Origin: Thiohalophilus sp.
GTDB lineage: Bacteria; Pseudomonadota; Gammaproteobacteria; UBA6429; Thiohalophilaceae
DNA length: 64,000 nucleotides
Assembly: GCF_034521165.1 (NCBI RefSeq)
Contig: NZ_JAXHMV010000012.1
Span: forward strand, 129,731-193,730
Direction: 5' to 3'
The notes beneath the pieces were generated by a model, which saw only the letters and a list, made by a program, of their open reading frames with translations, had not been told where the DNA came from and did not search any database. Of the stretch, positions 26,150 through 33,989 are shown piece by piece. Position 1 is the first letter of the stretch, and the number at the start of each line of letters is the position of its first letter. A program made the position numbers and the translations under genes.

Positions 26150-26911
26150 TCAGCTAGTACCTTGCGCCTGCAGGATCTGGCCGTTGACGTTTTCGCTGTC
26201 GGGGCCGAGCAGGTAGAGATAGGCGGGCAGGATCCGCTCGATGGTGGCGTGCTGGTTGGGATCTTCCCCGGGGAAGGCGGTGCGACGGGTCTGGCTCTGT
26301 ACCGGGCCGGGGATGAGGCTGTTGATGCGGATGGGGGTGTTGGTTTCCAGTTCGCTGGCCAGGATCTGCATCAGGTTATCGGCACCGGCCTTGCTCACGC
26401 TGTAGGCGCCCCAGTAGGCGCGCCCGCCCTGGATCTCGCTGGCGGAGGTAAAAATTACCGACGCCGCTTTTGACTGTTTTAATAACGGTAAAACGGCGCG
26501 GGTCAGCAGGAACGGCGCGGTCAGATTGATTTGCAATACCCGGGCCCACAATTGCAGATCATAATGTTCCACCGGCATTAACGCGCCAAGATAGGCGGCA
26601 TTATGCACCAGCCCGTCCAGGCGACCGAACTCCTGTTGCAGGGAGTCGGCAAGTTCCTGATAGTGATCGGCCGTGGCGCCTTCCAGATCCAGCGGCACGA
26701 TGGCCGGCTGTGGATAGCCGGCGGCGACGATCGCATCGTAGACTTTTTCCAGTTTTTTAACCGTTCGTCCCAGCAGAATCACGCTCGCGCCGTGGGCCGC
26801 GAGTGAAGTGGCCAGGGCGGCGCCGATACCGTCGCCGGCACCGGTGACAAGAATGATTCGATCCTGCAACAGATCCGCGGCAGGCTGATAATCAATGAGT
26901 GATGTTGTCAT
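26150..26911 (-). CDS. yciK: Short-chain dehydrogenase/reductase, YciK family
   Basis: A 253-residue SDR with the cofactor motif VTGAGDGIGAALA, the NAG-equivalent VHNAAYLG, catalytic Ser in FTSASEIQG and YxxxK in YSVSKAGADN. It matches YciK, whose substrate is unknown. In Pseudomonas, yciK directly follows ubiG and mupP. Here the same genes are on the same strand, but rmuC and the hpn genes intervene. ATG 26911 begins the recognised N-terminus; a longer frame to 27037 is antisense-like and lies within hpnE. It follows hpnE by 17 bases, so it is co-transcribed. Confidence 0.87.
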   Translation of the reverse strand: MTTSLIDYQPAADLLQDRIILVTGAGDGIGAALATSLAAHGASVILLGRTVKKLEKVYDAIVAAGYPQPAIVPLDLEGATADHYQELADSLQQEFGRLDGLVHNAAYLGALMPVEHYDLQLWARVLQINLTAPFLLTRAVLPLLKQSKAASVIFTSASEIQGGRAYWGAYSVSKAGADNLMQILASELETNTPIRINSLIPGPVQSQTRRTAFPGEDPNQHATIERILPAYLYLLGPDSENVNGQILQAQGTS

Positions 26912-26928
26912 GAAAAACCGTCTTGTTT

Positions 26929-28248
26929 TCAGGTATGAAGTGCCCGGTGGGCCAGGGTGGCGCATTGTAACCCACTTTTGACTGCGCCTTCGAGCGTGGC
27001 GGGATAATCGGTTCGGGTATAATCCCCGGCCAGCCACAAGCCGTCGATGGCGGTGCGAGCGTCTGGGCGTTGCGGGTTAATGCCAACCCGACTGGCAAAA
27101 GTGGCCCGTTTTTCCCGAACCACCATGGCCTGCTCATGCGCGGGCCAGTCGGGGAAATGGCCTTGTAACTCTCCGGCGATGCGGGCGATCAACTCGGCAT
27201 TGGTCAGGCGCATGTGTTTACCCCGGGTACTGATTACTACCGCCAGCAAGCCATTCTGGCCATACAGGCGTCGATCGAAGAGCCATTGGCCCAGCCCGCC
27301 GAGCAGGCCAAGCATGGGTTGCGGTAATTGCACCTGCCTGGGGTATTGCAGGTAAATCGTGCAGATCGGTTCGTATTCGAAGGCATTACACTGTTGCTGT
27401 AAGCCGGTCAACTCGGGATGGGATTCACACAAGGCGGCAGCCGCACGCGGCGGCACCGCCAGGATCACCTGTGAGGTCTGAATTTCGCCGTCGCCGGTAA
27501 CGACGCCCTGGATTTGTTGTTGTTCGATATGCAACTGCAAGACCCGCCGTCCCAGTCGCACTTCGCCGCCCTGGCGTTCGATGTATTGCGTGGCGGGCTC
27601 GCTGAACAGGTTGCCGAGATCGCGGCGTGCATACAGCAGATCCGAATCCGCCCGCTGGTGCATAAACGCATCGCGCAATACCCTGACAAATAACTCGGCG
27701 GAACTTTCCTCGATCGGGGTATTCATAATCGCCAGGCACAACGGGGTCCAGAAGGCTTCGATCAGGTCCTGTGGCTGCTGCCATTGTTGCAACAGGGCCA
27801 GAACGGATTGATCGGTTTGCGGCATCACATTGTAGCGCGACAGGCGCCAGCCAAATTTCAGGGCCTGCCAGCGATTGCGGGCCGACAGTCCCTGCGCGCC
27901 AAGCAGGGCCCACAACAGGTGCAAGGGAGCGGGCAGGCGAGGGGCGCGCAGGGACAGTTTTAGGCCCTGCGGGTATTGCAGGGTCAACTGCAATTGCCGG
28001 CGCTCGAATAATTCGTCAACAGGCAGATCAAACTGTTTGAGCAGGCGCAGGGTATGATGATAGGCGCCGATAAAAAGGTGTTGTCCGTTGTCCACAGCCT
28101 GGCCGGCGAACGCGATCTTGCGTGCCCGGCCGCCGGGTTGCTTGGCGGCTTCCAGCAGCAGGGGTTGATGGCCGCGAGCGGCCAGGTCCGCCGCAGCCGC
28201 CAGGCCGGCCCAGCCGCCGCCGACGATCACCACCGGGGCCTGTTTCAT
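26929..28248 (-). CDS. hpnE: Hydroxysqualene dehydroxylase HpnE
   Basis: A 439-residue FAD-dependent amine-oxidase-fold enzyme that reduces hydroxysqualene to squalene. It has a dinucleotide motif VVIVGGGWAGLAAAADL at residues 5-21, GGRARKIAFAG, DNGQHLFIGAYHHT, and the C-terminal FAD motif GLWLAGDYTRTDYPATLEGAV. The start overlaps the hpnD stop as ATGA, the last step of the conserved hpnC-hpnD-hpnE order. No squalene-hopene cyclase is in the window. Confidence 0.93.
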   Translation of the reverse strand: MKQAPVVIVGGGWAGLAAAADLAARGHQPLLLEAAKQPGGRARKIAFAGQAVDNGQHLFIGAYHHTLRLLKQFDLPVDELFERRQLQLTLQYPQGLKLSLRAPRLPAPLHLLWALLGAQGLSARNRWQALKFGWRLSRYNVMPQTDQSVLALLQQWQQPQDLIEAFWTPLCLAIMNTPIEESSAELFVRVLRDAFMHQRADSDLLYARRDLGNLFSEPATQYIERQGGEVRLGRRVLQLHIEQQQIQGVVTGDGEIQTSQVILAVPPRAAAALCESHPELTGLQQQCNAFEYEPICTIYLQYPRQVQLPQPMLGLLGGLGQWLFDRRLYGQNGLLAVVISTRGKHMRLTNAELIARIAGELQGHFPDWPAHEQAMVVREKRATFASRVGINPQRPDARTAIDGLWLAGDYTRTDYPATLEGAVKSGLQCATLAHRALHT

Positions 28249-29123
28249 CGGGACTGTTCCCTGTCCGGTGGGGCGCGTCGCCATCGGCGCCGTTCGTGCC
28301 AGACGGTGGTCCCGGCCAGCCACAACTTGGCCAGCGCGGTCAGATTGATACGCCGGGTCAGGACATGAAAGCCGTCTTTTTCCAGCTCATCGAGCAGGCG
28401 CTCATAAATGCGGCTCATAATCAGGCCGGCACGCTGGGCACGCCGATCGGTGTCGGGTAAATGGGCATGGGCGCGTTGGTAAAACTCGCGGGCCCGTTGT
28501 GCCTCGAAGGCCATCAGTTGATAAAATCCGGCGGATTCCTGGCCCTGTAACAGATCCGTTTCCCGTACACCGAAGCGCTGCAGATCCTCTTGAGGCAGAT
28601 AGATGCGCCCGCGGCGGGCGTCTTCGCCGACATCACGCAGGATATTGGTCAGCTGAAACGCCAGGCCCAGATCCCGGGCGTATTTGAGCGTATGGCGATC
28701 CCGGTAACCGAAAATTTCCGCCGATAATAACCCGACCACACTGGCGACCCGATAACAGTACAGCGACAGTTCCTTGAACGTGGCATAACGGTGTTGTTCG
28801 AGATCCATTTCCATGCCATCGATGATCTCGATAAAATATTCGCGAGGCAGATCAAACCCCGTGATCGCCGACTGCAAGGCCTGGGTCACGGGATGTTGTG
28901 GCTGAGCGTCGAACAGACGATCGATTTCATCCTTCCACCATTGCAGCTTGACCCGGCTCACTTCCGGTGTCCTGTTATCGTCCACCACGTCGTCGACTTC
29001 CCGGCAGAAGGCATACAGGGCGGTAATCGCCCGGCGCCGGTGGCGGGGGAGAAACAGGAAGCTGTAATAGAAACTGGAACCGCTGGAAGCGGCCTTGTCC
29101 TGACAATATTGATCGGGGGTCAT
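28245..29123 (-). CDS. hpnD: Presqualene diphosphate synthase HpnD
   Basis: A 292-residue trans-isoprenyl synthase joining two farnesyl diphosphates to presqualene diphosphate. Both Asp-rich sites are present: FCREVDDVVDD (about residue 45) and NILRDVGEDARRGRIYLP (about 160). The C-terminal tail is basic. It lies 15 bases after hpnC and overlaps hpnE. Confidence 0.93.
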   Translation of the reverse strand: MTPDQYCQDKAASSGSSFYYSFLFLPRHRRRAITALYAFCREVDDVVDDNRTPEVSRVKLQWWKDEIDRLFDAQPQHPVTQALQSAITGFDLPREYFIEIIDGMEMDLEQHRYATFKELSLYCYRVASVVGLLSAEIFGYRDRHTLKYARDLGLAFQLTNILRDVGEDARRGRIYLPQEDLQRFGVRETDLLQGQESAGFYQLMAFEAQRAREFYQRAHAHLPDTDRRAQRAGLIMSRIYERLLDELEKDGFHVLTRRINLTALAKLWLAGTTVWHERRRWRRAPPDREQSR

Positions 29124-29138
29124 GATGCGGCCAGTGTA

Positions 29139-30038
29139 TCAGATTCCACCGCCCGGTTTACCCGGGCGCTTGCGGCCAGACAGGCGGGGCAGGGCCGCCT
29201 GTGCCATCATGGCCAGCTTGTCACGCGAGGTGAGCCGCGGGCGGGCGAACGCATCGCGACTGTTCTCGTGCAGATGTTTGAGAATGCGGGCCCCGCCGGC
29301 GATGATCAGCCGCAATTCGAAACCAAAACGTCCGCCAAGGATCAATCCCAGCGGGGCGCCGGATTCAAGCAGCCGGCGGGCCCGTTCGATCTGCTGGCGC
29401 ATCAGCCCCTGCATGGCAAAATCGGTCGTACGGTTGGCAATATGCTGTTCGCTGACACCGAAGCGCTGCATCTCGTCCTGTGGCAAATAAATCCGGTTGT
29501 TTTCCCGGTAATCCTGATCGATATCCTGCAGAAAGTTGATCAACTGCAGGGCGGTACAGATGGCGTTGGAATAGCCGAGGTTACGCTCGCTGGCGGCATT
29601 ATTGAGGTGCAGCAGCAGCTCGCCGATCGGGTTCGCTGAATTGCGACAATAATCCATCAGCTCGCCAAAATCGGCATAACGGGTTTTCTCCACATCCTGA
29701 ACAAAGGCCTGCAATAATCGCCGGAACGGTTCGATGGGCAGGTGGTGGCGGGTGATCACATCCTGCAGGGCGATGAAGATCGGATCATCAAACGATTCCC
29801 CCGTCTGACATTGTTGCAATTGAAGCCGGTACTCATCCAGTCGGGCCAGTCGTTGTTCACGACTCAAATCGCCCTCATCGGCGACATCATCGGCGCGGCG
29901 GGCAAAGGCATAAATGACGGTCACCGCCGGGCGAATGCGCGCCGGCAGCAGGCGACTGGCAACGGGGAAATTCTCGTAATGATTGCGCGCCATTGCCGCG
30001 CAGTGGGCATAGGCGTCGGCCAGTTTGTCGCTTGTCAT
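29139..30038 (-). CDS. hpnC: Hydroxysqualene synthase HpnC
   Basis: A 299-residue squalene/phytoene-synthase-family enzyme that converts presqualene diphosphate to hydroxysqualene. Asp-rich motifs are in YAFARRADDVADEGD (about 47) and LINFLQDIDQDYRENNRIYLP (about 170). It is the first gene of hpnCDE. The 52-bp gap to the divergent small gene at 30091 should hold promoters for both directions. Confidence 0.92.
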   Translation of the reverse strand: MTSDKLADAYAHCAAMARNHYENFPVASRLLPARIRPAVTVIYAFARRADDVADEGDLSREQRLARLDEYRLQLQQCQTGESFDDPIFIALQDVITRHHLPIEPFRRLLQAFVQDVEKTRYADFGELMDYCRNSANPIGELLLHLNNAASERNLGYSNAICTALQLINFLQDIDQDYRENNRIYLPQDEMQRFGVSEQHIANRTTDFAMQGLMRQQIERARRLLESGAPLGLILGGRFGFELRLIIAGGARILKHLHENSRDAFARPRLTSRDKLAMMAQAALPRLSGRKRPGKPGGGI

Positions 30039-30090
30039 GACAGTGGTCTGTGGTATTGTAAGAACATCATAAATAATAAGGTATCAGACA

Positions 30091-30315
30091 ATGAAAAAAC
30101 TCAAACTGCTCCTCTCTGGCGTCATCATCGGTCTGGCTGTCGGGCTGTGGTTTGGCGTTAACATTGGCAAGGGCAAGCCGTTGCTGAGCAATCCGATCGA
30201 TGAGCCTACCCTGAAGCAACGCTTGCAGGAAAGTACCGGCGAAGCGATGGAGCGGACCGGTAAGAAAGTCGAGGAAATCGGGTCTGGCATCAAGGGCAAA
30301 CTCAAGGAAGACTAG
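30091..30315 (+). CDS. Small single-helix membrane protein
   Basis: A 74-residue protein with a hydrophobic helix at residues 6-26 (LLLSGVIIGLAVGLWFGVNIG) and a charged, helix-forming tail rich in Lys and Glu. It could be an uncleaved signal anchor. It is the only plus-strand gene in a minus-strand block, and its stop is one base from the end of rmuC (convergent). No family recognised. Confidence 0.65.
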   Translation: MKKLKLLLSGVIIGLAVGLWFGVNIGKGKPLLSNPIDEPTLKQRLQESTGEAMERTGKKVEEIGSGIKGKLKED

Positions 30316-30316
30316 G

Positions 30317-31585
30317 CTACTGGTCGTTATCGATGTCGGTGTCGATCTGACGCACGCCGCTTTCGACCTGTTCCTGCGCCTCGATCTCCTTGCTGGAGCT
30401 GATCCCCATCTCGCGAAACTTCTGCACACTGGGCAGGATGCGGCTGTCAAACGAACCGACGGTGCTGTTGAAATGTTTGACGGTCGTATCCAGGCTGCGC
30501 CCCATTTTTTGCAAATGGCCGGTGAAGGTCGCCAGGCGCTGGTATAACTCTTCACCAATCTTCTTGATCTGCTCGGCGTTCTTGGCCAGCTGTTCCTGGC
30601 GCCAGCCGTAGGCCACCGCGCGCAGCAGGGCGACAAAGCTGGTCGGCGTGGCGAGAATCACATTTTTACTCAGTGCATCTTCCATCAATTGATAATCGGT
30701 TTCCAGTGCCGCGCTGAGAAACTGATCGCCGGGAATAAACAACACCACAAACTCCGGAGACTGGCTGAACTGGCTCCAGTACGCCTTGCTGTGCAGTTCG
30801 TTGATACGCTGGCGGACATTTTTGGCATGACGCTGCATGTGCTGTTTGCGCTGTTCCTCGTCGCTGCTTTCGATGGCACTTAAATAAGCATCCAGTGGCG
30901 TTTTGACATCCACCACGATCTCACGCCCGTCGGGCATGCGCACGATCATATCCGGCCGCTGGCGGCCCTCGTCGGTCTGGATGTTCTCCTGCTGATAAAA
31001 GTCGCAATGCTCGACCATGCCGGCCAGCTCCGCCAGCCGCTTGAGGGTCAGCTCGCCCCACTGACCCCGTACCTCCGGGCGGCGCAGAGCCTGAACCAGG
31101 TTATGGGTCTGGTTGCGTAACTCCTGCTGGGTCAGATTCATGGTTTCGATGTGCTTGTGCAGCGCACCGTAGGCTTCCTTGCGCTCTTTTTCGATACTGT
31201 GGATCTGCTGTTCGGTCTTCTCCAGCGAGTCGCGAATGGGCTTGATCAGTTGCTCGATCGCCTTTTCCTTCTGCGCCAGATCGCCCTTGGCCTCGTTCTG
31301 GAACTTTTCCAGATTCTGTTGCGCCAGACGCAGGAACTCCTCGGAGTTGTGTTTCAACGCCTGGCTGGAAATGGAGGAAAAGGTTTCCTTGAGCTGCTCG
31401 CGCGCCTGGGTCAGCGTTTCCAGTTTCTCCTCGGCGTGTCGACGCTCCAGCTCCAGCGTCGTGCTCAGCTCGCTGTTCTCCCGTTGCAGAGCGTTGATGC
31501 GCCCCTGTAGCCACAGATAAACCGCCAGCGCCCCGACCAGCAGGGAGCCAACAGCAATCGCGGCGTAAATCAGTTCCTGAGTCAT
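30317..31585 (-). CDS. rmuC: DNA recombination protein RmuC
   Basis: A 422-residue protein with an N-terminal membrane anchor (residues 5-25), a long coiled coil (about 30-165), and a C-terminal nuclease-like RmuC domain (LRRPEVRGQWGELTLKRLAELAGM, MPDGREIVVDVKTPLDAYL, PEFVVLFIPGDQFLSAALE). RmuC limits inversions between short inverted repeats in E. coli, which is of interest in a window so rich in inverted repeats. The start ATG lies four bases from a TTTTGAA heptad array. Confidence 0.92.
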   Translation of the reverse strand: MTQELIYAAIAVGSLLVGALAVYLWLQGRINALQRENSELSTTLELERRHAEEKLETLTQAREQLKETFSSISSQALKHNSEEFLRLAQQNLEKFQNEAKGDLAQKEKAIEQLIKPIRDSLEKTEQQIHSIEKERKEAYGALHKHIETMNLTQQELRNQTHNLVQALRRPEVRGQWGELTLKRLAELAGMVEHCDFYQQENIQTDEGRQRPDMIVRMPDGREIVVDVKTPLDAYLSAIESSDEEQRKQHMQRHAKNVRQRINELHSKAYWSQFSQSPEFVVLFIPGDQFLSAALETDYQLMEDALSKNVILATPTSFVALLRAVAYGWRQEQLAKNAEQIKKIGEELYQRLATFTGHLQKMGRSLDTTVKHFNSTVGSFDSRILPSVQKFREMGISSSKEIEAQEQVESGVRQIDTDIDNDQ

Positions 31586-31588
31586 ATT

Positions 31589-31670
31589 TCAATTTTGAGT
31601 TTTGAATTTTGAATGTTGAATTGACGAAATCGTATTTAATTCAACATTCAAAATTCAACATTTAAAATTG
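31589..31670. repeat. TTTTGAA heptad palindrome upstream of rmuC
   Basis: Tandem TTTTGAA/TGTTGAA heptads run to about 31622, then their complements (TTCAACA, TTCAAAA) run to 31670 with a 20-base centre. A near-copy follows at 31771-31840. The TTAACTTAG motif next to both copies equals the last bases of mupP. Confidence 0.9.
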
Positions 31671-31684
31671 CTTAACTTAGTCGC

Positions 31685-31715
31685 AGGTCAGGTTGCGCGC
31701 AGCGCTACCTGACGC
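31685..31715. repeat. AGGTTGCGCGCAGCGCTACCT palindrome
   Basis: A short imperfect palindrome, CAGGTTGCGC...GCGCTACCTG, between the two TTTTGAA arrays. Related copies lie at about 25903-25925 and 54068-54092. All three sit beside heptad or octad repeats. Confidence 0.65.
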
Positions 31716-31770
31716 TCTATTCTTGAGGAATTGTCACGTAGGCTATCGCCAACGTGACCTGCCCCTCATA

Positions 31771-31840
31771 TTTGAGTTTTGAATTTTGAATTGAAGAAAG
31801 CACATTTAATTCAGAATTCAAAATTCAACATTCAAAACTA
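31771..31840. repeat. TTTTGAA heptad palindrome at the mupP 3' end
   Basis: Same heptads and inverted arms as 31589-31670, ending two bases before the mupP stop codon. The two copies are direct duplicates about 180 bp apart and share the flanking TTAACTTAG. Confidence 0.9.
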
Positions 31841-31841
31841 C

Positions 31842-32579
31842 TTAACTTAGCCATTGCAGGATCGCTTCGGGGGATTCCACCATCCCGTCGGCGCCCCAGG
31901 TATCCGGCTGTTCATACTCGCCAATATAGCCGAACAGGGCAACCAGTGTCTGCATCCCGGCACGACGCCCGGCCTCGATGTCCCGCCGGGCATCGCCGAC
32001 GTACAGGCATTGATTCGCCTCGCTGCCGCACTGTTCACAGGCATGCAACAGCGGTGCGGGATCGGGTTTGCGTTGGGGCAGGGTATCGCCGCTGACCACG
32101 CAGCTGGCGCGCTGGTCAAGATTCAGTGCCTCCAGCAGGGGATCGGTCAGCCAGCCGGGCTTGTTGGTCACCACGCCCCAGTTATGGCCGCGGCTTTCGA
32201 GGGTGTCGAGCAATGCCGCTATGCCGGGAAACAGCACGGTGTGGGTTGCCAGGTTGCTGTGATAATGCTGTAGCAGTTGCTGGCGTAACGTCTCGAAGTC
32301 CGCGTCGATATGGGTTTGGGCAAAGCCCAGCTCGATTAATGCCTTGCCGCCGTGCGATACCACGGGACGGATCATATCGAACGGCAGCGCGGGCAGCTCG
32401 TGGCTCAGGCGCACAGCATTGAGCGCATGGGCCAGATCCGGCGCGGTGTCGGCCAGCGTGCCGTCCAGGTCAAACAGAACGGTTCGGATGGCGCGTGAGC
32501 TGGCGAGATCGCGAGGTCGCGAGGTCGATAGCTCGTGAGAAGGTGGTTTAGCCCTGACTGGTTTGCTTTTGCTGGTCAT
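31842..32579 (-). CDS. mupP: HAD phosphatase, probable MurNAc-6-phosphate phosphatase MupP (Gph-like)
   Basis: HAD-superfamily phosphatase: nucleophile motif LFDLDGTLADTAPDL, motif II VVTNKP, motif III Lys in PQRKPDPAP and the Asp pair in YVGDARRDIEAG. The C-terminal GYIGEYEQPDTWGAD resembles Pseudomonas MupP (peptidoglycan recycling) more than phosphoglycolate phosphatase. The ubiG neighbourhood, with yciK further along, is also that of mupP. Start ATG 32579 leaves an unusual 30-residue N-terminus, because heptads of the TCGCGAG type (about 32496-32545) are read in frame as HELSTSRPRDLASSRA. A GTG at 32621 is possible but lies in the repeat itself. Confidence 0.8.
   Translation of the reverse strand: MTSKSKPVRAKPPSHELSTSRPRDLASSRAIRTVLFDLDGTLADTAPDLAHALNAVRLSHELPALPFDMIRPVVSHGGKALIELGFAQTHIDADFETLRQQLLQHYHSNLATHTVLFPGIAALLDTLESRGHNWGVVTNKPGWLTDPLLEALNLDQRASCVVSGDTLPQRKPDPAPLLHACEQCGSEANQCLYVGDARRDIEAGRRAGMQTLVALFGYIGEYEQPDTWGADGMVESPEAILQWLS
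32496..32545. repeat. GCGAGGT-type heptads inside the mupP 5' coding region
   Basis: Seven-base units (GCGTGAG, CTGGCGA, GATCGCG, AGGTCGC, GAGGTCG, ATAGCTC, GTGAG) lie within the reading frame just before the conserved HAD start. They look like an in-frame repeat insertion at the gene's 5' end. Confidence 0.65.
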
Positions 32580-32596
32580 GTTGTGTAACGAACTTC

Positions 32597-33020
32597 CGCT
32601 CTCACTATCTCGCGATTTCACGCTTTTAGGGATTGATGCAACTTATTAGAGCAATTTATCAACACGCTTTAAAGTTTGATCCACTGTTTCACGCTGAGGT
32701 GCCGTAAGGTAACCCAATATTTCAGCAATATCCATCTGGGTGTCAACTTCGCTGACGGAGCCTCGCGCAATGCTGATAAAGTGTCGAAATTCGTTCATTC
32801 CGGTTCTCGCCGCGCCTTCAGCAATATTGGAGGCTATGCTGATGCTTGCGCGGCGTAACTGCTGGGTTAGTCCAAAGCGTTCATTATCGGGGAAGCCCTG
32901 GGTCAGTTGATAAATTTCACTGACCAGTTGCATTGAAATGTTCCATGCATGTAATTGTTTATGCGGCTTATCCATGTCCGCGTCTCCCTTGTGAAGTGAA
33001 ATCGTGAGGCCGTAAGAGCG
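32597..33020. mobile_element. IVP element: four-helix-bundle gene bracketed by heptad inverted repeats
   Basis: The arms 32597-32623 and 32996-33020 are inverted copies: CGCTCT...TCTCGCGATTTCAC against GTGAAATCGTGAGG...AGAGCG. About 20 of 25 positions pair, with a perfect CGATTTCAC core. They enclose only the gene at 32646-32975. The block interrupts the ubiG-mupP pair. The layout recalls rRNA intervening sequences, which also combine an inverted repeat stem with an S23/IVP gene. Mobility is inferred, not shown. Confidence 0.55.
32646..32975 (-). CDS. Four-helix bundle protein (23S rRNA intervening-sequence protein, IVP/S23 family)
   Basis: A 109-residue all-helical protein with the IVP hallmarks: LHAWNISMQLVSEIYQLTQGFP, FGLTQQLRRASISIASNIAEGAAR, EFRHFISIARGSVSEVDTQMDIAEILGYL. 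The family was named from ORFs in 23S rRNA intervening sequences and is structurally akin to the Avd accessory protein of diversity-generating retroelements. The fold is a basic pentameric barrel that can bind nucleic acid. Here it sits not in rRNA but between ubiG and mupP, flanked by heptad inverted repeats. No reverse transcriptase is nearby. Biochemical role unknown. Confidence 0.9.
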   Translation of the reverse strand: MDKPHKQLHAWNISMQLVSEIYQLTQGFPDNERFGLTQQLRRASISIASNIAEGAARTGMNEFRHFISIARGSVSEVDTQMDIAEILGYLTAPQRETVDQTLKRVDKLL

Positions 33021-33084
33021 ACAGAGTGTGAGATGGTGAAATCGTTAGGTAGTTGACAGGAAATCCAACCGGCTCACCATCGTT

Positions 33085-33272
33085 GCCTAACGCCTAACGC
33101 CTAACGCCTAACGCCTAACGCCTAACGCCTAACGCCTAACGCCTAACGCCTAACGCCTAACGCCTAACGCCTAACGCCTAACGCCTAACGCCTAACGCCT
33201 AACGCCTAACGCCCTAACGCCTAACGCCTAACGCCTAACGCCTAACGCCTAACGCCCTAACGCCCTAACGCC
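33085..33272. repeat. Tandem (CCTAACG)n array, about 26 copies
   Basis: Almost perfect 7-bp tandem repeat with a few 8-bp units (CCCTAACG). It overlaps the last codons of minus-strand ubiG and provides its TAG stop (33257-33259). There are no spacers, so it is not CRISPR. It is the longest and purest heptad array in the window. Confidence 0.97.
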
Positions 33273-33973
33273 CTCTGGGTATGCAACAGGTAATTGACGC
33301 TGACGTCGTGCCCGAGGGAATAGGTTTTGGTCAGCGGGTTGTAACTCATGCCGGTCAGCTCCCGGGTCTGGAGCTCGGCGGCCCGTACCCAGCTTTCCAG
33401 CTCGGCGGGACGGATGAATTTGGCATAATCATGGGTGCCTTTGGGCAACAGCTTGAGAACATACTCGGCGCCGATGATGGCAAACAGGTACGATTTGGGA
33501 TTGCGGTTGATGGTGGAGAGAAACACATGCCCGCCGGGTTTGACCAGTTGCGCGCAGGCGCGAACGATTGAGGCGGGATCGGGCACATGCTCCAGCATCT
33601 CCAGACAGGTCACCACGTCGTATTCACCGGCTTCCCGTTCGGCCAGTTCCTCGGCGGTGATCTGCTCATAATCGACCTCCACGCCGGACTCATGCTTGTG
33701 CAGCCGGGCCACGCTCAACGGCGCTTCCCCCATATCGATCCCGGTCACCGTCGCGCCCCGTTGCGCCATGGCTTCCGAGAGAATGCCGCCGCCGCAGCCC
33801 ACATCCAGGACTTTCTTGCCGGCCAGTGTCACGCGCCGGTCGATATACTCCAGACGTAACGGGTTGATTTCATGCAGCGGCTTGAACTCGCCATGGGGAT
33901 CCCACCAGCGCGAGGCGAGATCCTCGAACTTGGCGATTTCCTGGTGATCGACGTTAGTGTGTGTTTGGCTCAT
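33257..33973 (-). CDS. ubiG: Ubiquinone biosynthesis O-methyltransferase UbiG
   Basis: A 238-residue SAM-dependent methyltransferase doing both O-methylations of ubiquinone synthesis. It has the N-terminal FEDLASRWWDPHGEFKPLHEINPLRLEYI, SAM motif VLDVGCGGGILSEAMA, and C-terminal GMSYNPLTKTYSLGHDVSVNYLLH. The final residues RALGR and the stop are encoded by the CCTAACG array, so the native end was altered. It starts 241 bases after mtaD. The IVP element separates it from mupP, its usual partner. Confidence 0.95.
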   Translation of the reverse strand: MSQTHTNVDHQEIAKFEDLASRWWDPHGEFKPLHEINPLRLEYIDRRVTLAGKKVLDVGCGGGILSEAMAQRGATVTGIDMGEAPLSVARLHKHESGVEVDYEQITAEELAEREAGEYDVVTCLEMLEHVPDPASIVRACAQLVKPGGHVFLSTINRNPKSYLFAIIGAEYVLKLLPKGTHDYAKFIRPAELESWVRAAELQTRELTGMSYNPLTKTYSLGHDVSVNYLLHTQRALGR

Positions 33974-33989
33974 ATATTATAGTATACAG

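Noticed and set aside
32646..32975. Diversity-generating retroelement
   Set aside because: Only an Avd-like fold is present, with no reverse transcriptase and no template/variable repeat pair with A-biased changes.
33085..33272. CRISPR array
   Set aside because: Repeats are contiguous 7-mers with no spacers and no cas genes are near.
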